From positions 1-33,712 of the forward strand of contig JADGJA010000173.1 in the NCBI GenBank assembly GCA_027596035.1: DNA of 33,712 nucleotides, in the 5' to 3' direction. Positions 1 to 7,968 of this stretch are shown here, in pieces. The position numbers and the translations under genes were made by a program. The notes below the pieces were generated by a model that did no database searches, had not been told where the DNA came from, and saw only the letters and a list, made by a program, of their open reading frames with translations. Numbering within the stretch: the stretch's first letter is position 1; each line of letters opens with the position of its first letter. This DNA is from Thoreauomyces humboldtii. Its lineage: Eukaryota > Chytridiomycota > Chytridiomycetes > Spizellomycetales > Powellomycetaceae.

Positions 1-1352
1 GGGTGGGAGAAGGAGGGAACGGAGAGAAGGAAAAAAGGAGGGACTTGTCGTCTCTCCTCTCGTCCCCTTCATGACTGGACCGGCAACGAGAGAACGAAGA
101 TGCTGAGGATGATGAAGAAGAGGAAGAGGAAGAGGAGCAGGAGGAGGAGGAGGAGCAGAGAGCCATTGTTGCCTGCGTTTGAGGGCGTGGGAAAGAGAGG
201 GAAGGAGAGGAGGGAAGAGAGGGCAGGACAGGGAGGCTGTGCAATGACACATCACGGGTTGGCTGGAAGTTTCCAACCAACTCCAACCACATCGCGCTCA
301 GAGGTGAGAAAAACAGGACACTCTGATTTCCGGCTATATATATCTGGAGGTTCCGTATATCCCCTGTCGACAAGGCAAGCAAGCAAGCAAGCTCCAAGCA
401 AGCAAGCAAGCCAAGCCAAGCCAAGGACAAGCCACAAGCAAGACGCGTCAAGCAAGTCACCTTCGTCAAGTGAAAAATGCCTAAACGCCGGTGTCCTACG
501 GGAGCCCGGGTCCATACTCTGGGAAAAAAAAACCACACACATATCTTTTTTGCACTTTTTTGGCTTCGACAATGCACGCACAACTGACATGACATTCGCA
601 GCAATCCGTTTCCTTTTTTGCTTGATTTATTTCATCTTGCTGAAAGAGCATCATCCTACATGCATGCGTTCGTACGCAAAAGGGTTCGGTTCCTCCCGTA
701 GGTGTTCCCCTCCCAGACCATCTCCCAGTCCATCTCGTCGAAATGCCGTGGCCACTGTTCCCCCCCTCGCTTCTTGTTCCTTTCCTGCAACCCCGCGATA
801 ACATGGTCTCCCCTTGCTCATGTCTACTGGCTGGCGTTGCAGTCTTCAGGTGCTGATTTCCTGTTGCAACCCCTCGACGCTGGCGACGGGCAAAAACGCG
901 CGTCGCAGGACTCGCAACGCTGGGAGCGCAGGGGCTGTCCAAAGTTTCCGACTTCTCATTGCTTGATTGCTCTGGCCCTCAGGGCAACTTCCAATTGCCC
1001 AATACTTCTTGAGACAAAGAGTGTATTCTCGTCCGGGGATTTTAAAATTGTCTTGGGGTTCGAGTTGGGCACGCCTCGGATCGAACACGCCCTCATCGAT
1101 CCAGGATCTTACGCCAAAGTTCAAGCTGCATGTACTGTAGAGCTCGACCCACCCGCGAGAAAACACTTCTTCTCGGAGCTTTGATCACTTCTGGAGCCGG
1201 GTCGCCTTTTGCGAAAGCAAGGCTTCATTCATCAACCATATGTGAACTGACCTCTGAAGCATGTTCCTTTTGCCTAAATTGAACAGAGAGTGCAGTGTCC
1301 GCCGGCTCGCATATCCAAACCACAATAAATACATCTTTCTTTTCAAACTCCT
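1..1352. other. Non-coding or unassigned left flank
   Basis: No convincing gene was found here. About the first 235 bases are strongly purine-rich on the plus strand, with GAG/GAA runs around 105-165. The reading frames that cross this tract are low-complexity Lys/Arg/Glu translations. A simple AAGC-type repeat follows near 371-450. From about 500 to 1350 there are several mutually overlapping short open frames on both strands, with no domain, no splice-joined continuity and no recognisable motif. The segment probably holds the 3' flank of the minus-strand IQ-motif gene that ends at 1353, plus intergenic DNA. A gene entering from the left edge cannot be excluded. Confidence 0.5.
371..450. repeat. 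AAGC-type simple sequence repeat
   Basis: Two short runs of tandem AAGC (near 376-392 and 395-411) grade into CCAAG pentamers and then scattered CAAGC copies. This is an imperfect microsatellite in the unassigned left flank. The apparent Lys/Gln/Ala/Ser-rich peptides across it are repeat translations rather than evidence of a gene. Confidence 0.8.
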
Positions 1353-2730
1353 TCACTCTCCGACTATGTAGTCCTCCAACCCGTTCGCAGACAGCCGATT
1401 CGTCCATTCGAAGAGCGGATCGAAACCATCGTCCTCGTCTTCCATGTCTTCCTCGTGCCCACGAGGGGCATGATGATGCGTGACACGAGGTTTGACAGCG
1501 ACGGGACGACGCACCCGTGGACGGACGGACCGCACCAGAGTGGACTTTCGTGAGCCGTGCTTTGGGTGACGGTTGGCGATGTCGTATACGAGGTTGGAAA
1601 ATCCCGTCGAAGCTGTGGGGTCGAGGACAAATGCATGGCGTGAGCGTCGCATAAAGTCAGAGCGGGGGGAGAATGTCAAAGCATGGAAGCTTACGTGTGA
1701 GGGCAAGCTCCCTCCAGGCATTGTTCCGACCGCCCATGTACGCAGGTTTTTGATCCAGGGAGCTGATGTACTGGACAAAGTCCAGACGGTTCGTCACCTC
1801 GTCCGAGTGTGCGACTTTGAGCTTTCGGTTCTGATACTCTGTTCGCATCATGTTCTCAGAGTAGAGTCGGACCCCCATGATCGTGCATGAATCCACTGCC
1901 GCCTATCCCCAGGGCAAATGCAGCTCAGACTTTCTGATCACTCCTGCGCGTTTGGACAGAGGTGTCGGGACACACACCTGCATGTCAGCCTGAATCATCC
2001 GGTTCCCGCTGTAATAGTGCACGCTGTTGCTTTTGGTGAAGATTTTGAACATGATCGTGGGAGGGAAGCTGGACCCACCGAATCTAGATTCAGGAACGGT
2101 AAGGTCTCGAGCTAACAATCTCACACCTTCCCCAAGCGCACGCTTTTCCCACCTGAATCGAACTTTGGCCTGAACGACCGGATCTCTCATCAGCTCTGCC
2201 TCCTTGGGACACAGTCTCCGCAGGATCTCCATCGTCATGGAACGCTCCTGCATGAGGCTTAGTGTAAGTTGTAAGAGGAAACAGTATCCTGAGGACCGAC
2301 AAACGCACAGCTCGTATAAGGCTCTCTTTTAGCCAGTGAAACGTTCTCCGCATGATAAAGGACCGCCATAGCCGTTGGAGCTTTGTCGCAGCTATTCCCT
2401 GTGCTATTGCGCTATGCAAGTCGGATGGGGGGTCAGACCAAAGCTCGAGTCACAAGGCCGCATCAAGGAAGTTCACCTGGCTGAGGGCACGGCTGGAGCG
2501 GCAGGTTCATGAACGGAGAAGTGAGGCAGAGGCGGCAGCCCCAAGAGGTCGTCGTAGGGATCTGGTGGGTGGGTGGCATGGTGATGTTTTCCGTTGTGCT
2601 GCATGGTCTTCCGGAGAGTCTGCAAGAATGTGATGTCAAACGGCTTTCCTCGTTTCGAAGAGAACAAGGGGAGGGTCTGTCGAAGCAACGCGCGGAGCTT
2701 TATTTTGGCCGAGGGTTTTTTCAAGTGCAT
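1353..2730 (-). CDS. IQ-motif protein resembling MFI / C11orf65
   Basis: Six exons: 2730-2477, 2411-2309, 2247-2153, 2083-1978, 1902-1695 and 1612-1353. They join in phase to 1026 nt (341 residues). Introns are 65, 61, 69, 75 and 82 nt, all GT-AG. Visible features are an IQ-type helix in exon 2 (KLQRLWRSF), then a PKEAEL block, then VRFR joined directly to FGG..FPP..FKIFT across an intron. The C-terminus has an EWTNRL..LEDYI block. The order and spacing match my memory of animal MFI/C11orf65 (about 313 residues), described in animals as an inhibitor of mitochondrial fission that binds MFF. The role here is unknown. The Pro/His-rich N-terminus is not conserved. The start could be the ATG at 2730 or, giving more promoter room, the one at 2604. 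Family assignment is from memory, not alignment. Confidence 0.72.
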
Positions 2731-2747
2731 TCCTCAAGGGCAGGCCA

Positions 2748-4871
2748 ATGACCTCCATCCATCACGAACAAGAAGCAGGCAAGTATGAACATTCATCTTC
2801 ATCTCAAGCCTCAAGTCAGGATGTCAAGGAGTTTCTCAGTGGCCTCGGAGGGGTACGCGGTCCTGAACTGTTGCTCAACAATCCGGAAGGACGCGCATTG
2901 AGCAGCATCCTTCCCGATGACCTATCAAGTCAGCAGTCCACCAGCAATGTCGATGACGATGAGAGGATATCCGAGGCTCTCGAAGTGTTACAACCAGCCG
3001 AAGACTCCGAGTACATGACCGCTAGCGAGATGGTATCTGCGGACGGGATCGATCGGGGCCAAGGGCGACCTCTCTCGGGAACCGATGCGCAGCAGATGGA
3101 AGCTGCAGATCCTGGGGCAGGCGAAGACGAAACGTCCACCGGTTTGTTATCATCGGTGGCTATGAAGGCGGATGAGGCTCAAGTAGACGACATCAAAGCC
3201 GACATTCCTGTCGGGCCAAAACTCGCTGAGGCATCGCCGCCCAAAGATGGATCGGAATTGTATTCAGACGACAGTGCGTTTGATTCGGGAAGCAAAGCGT
3301 TGGATATCAGTACCCCGAAAAGTGCCTCAAGAAACCGGCAGCAGGAGAACCGGAGCGACGCAATATCGCTGACGAACTCGGATCTGGACGAGAGCAGGGT
3401 GGACACGGATAACCGGCCGGACCTTAGCAGTGTCGGCGATCTCTCGTCTGCTTTACCCGGGGACGCCGCTTCCGCCTCTAGAAAGAACAGCTACAATTCC
3501 AAGTCAAGCGACTTCGAGTCGGATCCCGATGCTGCGAAAAATGACATCTCGGAACCTCCTAGTGATCTAGAAAGCAGCAATGGCGACCTATCAAGCGTCA
3601 GCGGAAGTAGAATACCACACGGTCAAGAACTTATTACTGAAGACAATGGGGAGGACGTTTCCAACAGGATATCGGATTTGGTGGGAAACAGGGCTGCTAG
3701 TCTCAGTGTCAGAAGGGCTTCGGCCTCTGCTTCAGAGATATCAGAAGACTTGTCCGCGGTCTGGGCCATCACAGACGCAGAGCTGGGACAAACCCGAACT
3801 TATTCCGGTGGTGATGTACAGGAACAAGATCAAGATCTGAGTAGCATCGACTTGCTGGCGGAGGCATTTCGGCCAGAGCCCATTGAGGACGTGGCGGGGC
3901 ATGTCGATTACTCGTCCAAAGCCGACTTCGAAGCAATCCCCTCGACACTTTCTCGGACGACCGATTCAAAGGCTGCTGACTTGAACAGTCTGGACGAAGC
4001 TACATCCAATCTTCTGCACATCGAGCCAGCTGGACTGGCACTTGGATCGGAAAGTCATCCATCAATCCCATTGGCGATCACTGACGCGAGAGGCAGTCCG
4101 AGCGTCAAGGTGCTCGACAATGATGACAATGTGGTACCAACAAGTCCTCCTGGCACGCATGACTACACGTCAGAGTTTTCCTCCTTCGCATCCCAGGCGG
4201 ACGAAGACGGAGTCGACCGAACGCAGCTGTCAGACTCTTCCGACCCGTTCTCATCCTCTTCGAGCGACGACTCGGGTTCCGACGCGGACAGCGAAGGGTC
4301 CTGGAATATGCGTATAGACGACGAGATCATGCATCATGAAACCACTGCCACGGCACTATACACTCGTCTTCATACATTGGTGGTCAAAACCCAGACGATG
4401 AGGTCACCGCCATCCCCACCTCCACCGGATCGGGGAACGGTCACAACCGCGCTTCAGCCCGCCCTCTCGGCTCTGTGTCAGCGCCTTCACCGAAACGCGT
4501 CGAAACCCGGAATGGTCGCTGTACCGTTTCGGGAACCGCCCCCACCGCCGCCTGTCCCGGCGGCTTGGATCCGACGCGTGAAGTGGGGAAACGTGGTGGC
4601 GCGGATGGAGGCTCAAGGCGACGAGCCAGAGACGGAGGAAGCTGTGGCCGAGAGACGAAGGGAAGTTGCTAGAGGTGCATTACGTGAGCACGATGTGCGA
4701 CTTCGGGCAGCCGTGGCAAGAGTCAGAGGCAAGGATCCAGGGAGGGATCAGATGTCTCGACCCACCGCGTGGGACATGATAGCCGACATCGCAGCGGGTA
4801 TGCCTAAGCGGGATCAAGATGTATGGGAATTATTGAAAGAACGGGAAACGAGACGACATGTTGCCGCATGA
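2748..4871 (+). CDS. Unrecognised Ser/Asp-rich, largely disordered 707-residue protein
   Basis: A single long open frame with no intron needed. I do not recognise the family. Residues 1 to about 520 are rich in Ser, Asp, Glu and Ala and look disordered, with a recurring acidic-DLSS motif (DDLSS, PDLSS, GDLSS twice, QDLSS and a variant EDLSA). A Ser/Asp run follows near residues 500-520. The C-terminal 190 residues differ. They include a proline run (PPSPPPP, then PPPPPP), a basic WIRRVKW segment, an Arg/Glu/Ala-rich predicted helix, and a closing stretch with WDMIADIA and WELLKERE that looks folded. No signal peptide or membrane segment is visible. The start codon lies 17 bases from the divergent MFI-like gene's first ATG, so the true start may be further in. 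The stop is 50 bases from the converging ketopantoate reductase stop. A real gene is likely from frame length; function is unknown. Confidence 0.65.
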   Translation: MTSIHHEQEAGKYEHSSSSQASSQDVKEFLSGLGGVRGPELLLNNPEGRALSSILPDDLSSQQSTSNVDDDERISEALEVLQPAEDSEYMTASEMVSADGIDRGQGRPLSGTDAQQMEAADPGAGEDETSTGLLSSVAMKADEAQVDDIKADIPVGPKLAEASPPKDGSELYSDDSAFDSGSKALDISTPKSASRNRQQENRSDAISLTNSDLDESRVDTDNRPDLSSVGDLSSALPGDAASASRKNSYNSKSSDFESDPDAAKNDISEPPSDLESSNGDLSSVSGSRIPHGQELITEDNGEDVSNRISDLVGNRAASLSVRRASASASEISEDLSAVWAITDAELGQTRTYSGGDVQEQDQDLSSIDLLAEAFRPEPIEDVAGHVDYSSKADFEAIPSTLSRTTDSKAADLNSLDEATSNLLHIEPAGLALGSESHPSIPLAITDARGSPSVKVLDNDDNVVPTSPPGTHDYTSEFSSFASQADEDGVDRTQLSDSSDPFSSSSSDDSGSDADSEGSWNMRIDDEIMHHETTATALYTRLHTLVVKTQTMRSPPSPPPPDRGTVTTALQPALSALCQRLHRNASKPGMVAVPFREPPPPPPVPAAWIRRVKWGNVVARMEAQGDEPETEEAVAERRREVARGALREHDVRLRAAVARVRGKDPGRDQMSRPTAWDMIADIAAGMPKRDQDVWELLKERETRRHVAA

Positions 4872-4921
4872 TCCAGGAGACAATTTAAAAAATACTGATA
4901 CGCCGGTTGCTATTGTTACGC

Positions 4922-6042
4922 TCAAATCTTCGATCGAGGCATCTGGGTCCCTCTTCTGACCGCCATCATTCTAAGCAATCCGTACATGCTCTGTAGTCTG
5001 GGCATCACGTAGCCTTGCCTCTCTGCAATGCGGATCGGATTGCCCAGGATGACCTCGAGTTCCATTGCGCGTCCCGCCTCCCAGTCCAGAAGCATGCTTG
5101 GCTTGCTCCCCTTGTTCCTCTCGCTGCTCTTGACGATGGCTTCGATGGTGGCAAGTTCGTCCGGGAACTTTCTGCCGAACATCTTCTGAGCGGTGGAAAA
5201 GACTTCCTCCATGCAAGCCACGCAGTGCGCTCGAAGGGTCGGATCCGCCAGCATGTCGGCATTGCCGCATCCACCCGACAGCACCGAAGAAGGGTTGAAG
5301 GTAGCGTTGATGGCGATCTTGTGCCATCGCACCAACTGCATCTCGACAGAGTCCCACGATTCCGCGTCCGCGATGCCTCCGGCTTTGAACGTGTCCACGA
5401 GGCGGGCCAGGGCGGCTTCCGATCGGGTCGCGAGGGCCTTGACCGGAGCACTGTCTGTGGAAGACGGTGGTGGATATGCACCTATGGATATCCTCGTCCA
5501 TCGATGCTGGATCACCAGGCCCGGCTCCGTCTGAGCTGCACTGATGACGGTGACGGCCGATAGGATGGGATTGTTTGGAAACCTTGCATGATGGGGCTCC
5601 TCTATCCCCACACCGTTCTGGATGAGCACGATGGCCGTGCGTCCAACGGTGACGACCGGCTCGATGTCCTTTGACTCGTCGACAATGTCGGGAAGGGCCT
5701 TCGTGGCAAGGACCACATGGTCGTAACCGCCGTCGGGGGCACCCTGAGCTGCCGCGGCTGTCGATGGGAAGACGGCAGATGGCACGAACGAGTACTCGCC
5801 GAAGGAACGAGTCTGCAGACGAAAGCCTTTGCTCTTGACGGCTTCGTAATTCGACCTGCAGACCACCGATGCGTGCACGTTGGCCTCAGGTTGGTGCAGT
5901 CGAGAAGCATAGAATGCGCCTACGGCTCCTGCTCCGACTGGATAGAACAGTCAGCTCACAGTATATATCTCGGTGCACCATCTCTTCCCGCAGTATGAAC
6001 TGCTTTGAGAAACTTGCCTACTAGGATGTTCAGTGCTGCCAT
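4922..6042 (-). CDS. PAN5: 2-dehydropantoate 2-reductase (ketopantoate reductase)
   Basis: NADPH-dependent reduction of ketopantoate to pantoate in pantothenate/CoA synthesis. Two exons: 6042-6018 and 5937-4922, 346 residues. The N-terminus is ILVVGAGAVGAFYASRL, a Rossmann GxGAxG motif at residues 10-15. That motif is complete only if the 80-nt intron starts with GC (donor AG|GCAAGT) and ends CAG. Other family landmarks are ATKALPD (Lys88), QNGVG (Asn116), RWHKIAINATFNP with the likely catalytic Lys215 and Asn219, and SMLLDWE..R..ELEVILGNPI (substrate-binding Ser289, Glu301/Glu303 region) in the C-terminal helical domain. Length matches the family. The gene faces CSN3 divergently across about 310 bases. 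The symbol follows yeast usage for this activity; orthology was not tested. Confidence 0.9.
6018..6042 (-). other. Short first exon (25 nt) of the ketopantoate reductase gene, followed by a GC-AG intron
   Basis: Exon 1 is only eight codons plus one base. The intron 6017-5938 begins GCAAGT and ends CCAG. No GT donor nearby keeps frame and restores the conserved VVGAGAVG motif; using GTAGGC one codon earlier is out of phase with the acceptor. The exonic AG before the GC matches the known strong consensus for GC donors. Confidence 0.82.
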
Positions 6043-6354
6043 TGCGAATACGTAGAAGGAACGAGGAATATGTCGGTTATTCGCGCAATCGCGAAATCTT
6101 GGGCTTGTTTGTTTGTCATGCCCTGGGATCGCTCAATCCACGGAGACGAACCATTTCGCAATCACCGATCGCTTCAGCACAAGATCTGCAACGAACATAG
6201 CTCCATACCATAGCTGCCCACTTGGAGCGAATATCCACGTCTCAACCGTATCAGCTCCAGGACTTTAGTCGGCAAGTGTAGATCGTTTCGCATCCGGTGC
6301 CCCTCTTCGCTGGCGATAACGTCGAAACCGACACCACGCACGAAGGTTACTCAA
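6043..6354. other. Divergent intergenic region between ketopantoate reductase and CSN3
   Basis: About 310 bases separate the two divergent start codons. This space must hold both promoters and 5' leaders. I see no TATA box in a suitable position and no clear repeated element. The only TATATA run nearby (about 5961) lies inside the ketopantoate reductase intron. Confidence 0.5.
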
Positions 6355-7734
6355 ATGCCCGCGATGGACTCAGTCGGCAACATGGATGGCTTCCTTCGCA
6401 TGGCATTGGAAACAGAGAACTGGAAGACCGGAAAGAATGACGCGGGTCAAACAGAGCTCCTACAGACCAAACACGACGTCCTGCTGCAACCCACCTCGGA
6501 CGGTCGAGATCCCCTTTCCCTCCTCAACCCAAGTCTGCACACCGTGCCATGCCTGCTCCTCCTGAACGCTCGCCTTTCCGCAAGTCATTCGAATCTACGC
6601 AATCTCTTCCAACATGCCACTACTTTCGTCACGCGCTTCCGGCCCGATGATCTCCAACACGTGGCGTCTCTCATGACGGCTTTCGCTGAAGGGGTCGCGA
6701 ATCAAGCTGAACGTGCCAGAAATCCCATCCTCGCAGTCGGGATCCTGAAGATTGCGTGTGAACGGTGGTCTCACGTCAAAGAACAGAGTGACAGATCCGG
6801 CTCGGGCTCAGCCGTTCAACTCACATCCATCCACGCGCTCCTTTGCAAAATGTGTCTCCTGGCAAGGACGCCACGTGCCGCCCTCGACATACTCCTAACC
6901 CCGATCACCGAGATACAACCTGCCAACTACGACCTCCAATATCAACACTATCTCCTCTACCACTACTACGGCGGGATGATCTTCGCTCAACTCAAAAAGT
7001 TCGATCAGGCACTCGACTTTTGGTCCCTCTGCATCTCGGCGCCCGGACCGAACGCATCCGCCATCCAGGTCGAAGCCTACCGAAAGTACCTCCTCGTAGG
7101 CGTCGTCTTACGGAACCGCGTCCTCCCCATCCCGGCCCACACGGGAGCCGCCACGGTCCGAGCCTGCAACAAGCACGCCGTCGCCTACCGAAAGTTCGCG
7201 GAAGCCTGTCTCTCACCCATGGCGGCGGGCGGTCGTCTCGAGACCGAGTACAACTCCAACGAACGTGCCTTCGCGGACCACAGGAACGCGGGTCTGGCCG
7301 TCCAATGCCTCCAATCTCGAACCCGAAGGATCGTCCAGGGTCTCACGGAGACCTACTCGACCATCTCCCTCACCGACGTGGCGAGAGCCTGCGACATGGT
7401 GGTGCAAGGGTTCGGTCCCGACGTGGCGAGGGCGGAGGATCTGGTCTGCAGGATGATCGGTGAGGGTCAGGTACACGCAAAGATCGACTTCAGGGACGAT
7501 CAGATGGTCGCTTTCCACGATCCTCCCGAGCGTTACGTCGACGGTGACACGGCAAGGTTGCTCGACGTCGAGATCGCGAAGGCCATGAAGTTGTCAGCCG
7601 AGATCGTCACTATGGAACGTGGCATCGCGACCTCCAAGGACTTCGCGAGCAGAAGCGGCGGTGGTGGGAGTGGTGGAAGCGGAATGTCTTCATCCATCAT
7701 CGACGACGAGATGTTCGATGGTGCAGGCTGGTGA
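6355..7734 (+). CDS. CSN3: COP9 signalosome complex subunit 3 (CSN3)
   Basis: One uninterrupted frame of 459 residues, close to the animal/plant CSN3 length (about 420). CSN3 is a PCI-domain scaffold subunit of the COP9 signalosome, which removes NEDD8 from cullins. The N-terminal two thirds are helical-repeat-like, including the YLLYHYYGGMIFAQLKKFDQAL..W segment typical of CSN3. The C-terminal PCI domain covers about residues 320-415, with RTRRIVQGLTETYSTISL and a winged-helix part reading MIGEGQVHAKID..D.MV.F. The tail is Gly/Ser-rich and ends with an acidic DDEMFD stretch, as in many CSN3 proteins. An in-frame ATG at 6364 is an alternative start. The lack of introns contrasts with the 17-exon gene that converges on it, with stops 234 bases apart. 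Assignment is from motif memory. Confidence 0.85.
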   Translation: MPAMDSVGNMDGFLRMALETENWKTGKNDAGQTELLQTKHDVLLQPTSDGRDPLSLLNPSLHTVPCLLLLNARLSASHSNLRNLFQHATTFVTRFRPDDLQHVASLMTAFAEGVANQAERARNPILAVGILKIACERWSHVKEQSDRSGSGSAVQLTSIHALLCKMCLLARTPRAALDILLTPITEIQPANYDLQYQHYLLYHYYGGMIFAQLKKFDQALDFWSLCISAPGPNASAIQVEAYRKYLLVGVVLRNRVLPIPAHTGAATVRACNKHAVAYRKFAEACLSPMAAGGRLETEYNSNERAFADHRNAGLAVQCLQSRTRRIVQGLTETYSTISLTDVARACDMVVQGFGPDVARAEDLVCRMIGEGQVHAKIDFRDDQMVAFHDPPERYVDGDTARLLDVEIAKAMKLSAEIVTMERGIATSKDFASRSGGGGSGGSGMSSSIIDDEMFDGAGW

Positions 7735-7968
7735 TCATGCGCGTTTTTTTTTCTTGTTGTCAATCATGTACCAAACACCATGCTTCCCGATTCGCTTTGT
7801 AAATCTCGAATATGATTGTATTTGATATAACAAAAAAAAAGGCACAAAAAAAGGCTCTTCCAAAGGGATAAGAGGGAGGGTGATAGGTTTAGCGAATGAA
7901 TGCTCAGGGAGACAGGCGGAACAGAGAAAGGGGCACAGAGATATTGACGAGGCAAAGGAACGGATGGC

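Noticed and set aside
100..801. 233-codon plus-strand open frame starting in a Lys/Arg run
   Set aside because: It runs through a purine tract and the AAGC repeat; composition is that of simple sequence, with no domain and no splice continuation.
1050..1150. Possible tRNA, suggested by GTTCGA-like T-loop sequences
   Set aside because: No pair of flanking 5-bp T-stem arms and no matching acceptor stem could be formed on either strand.
4971..5563. Several 110-180-codon frames overlapping ketopantoate reductase on both strands
   Set aside because: Out-of-frame shadows of a gene with intact family motifs.
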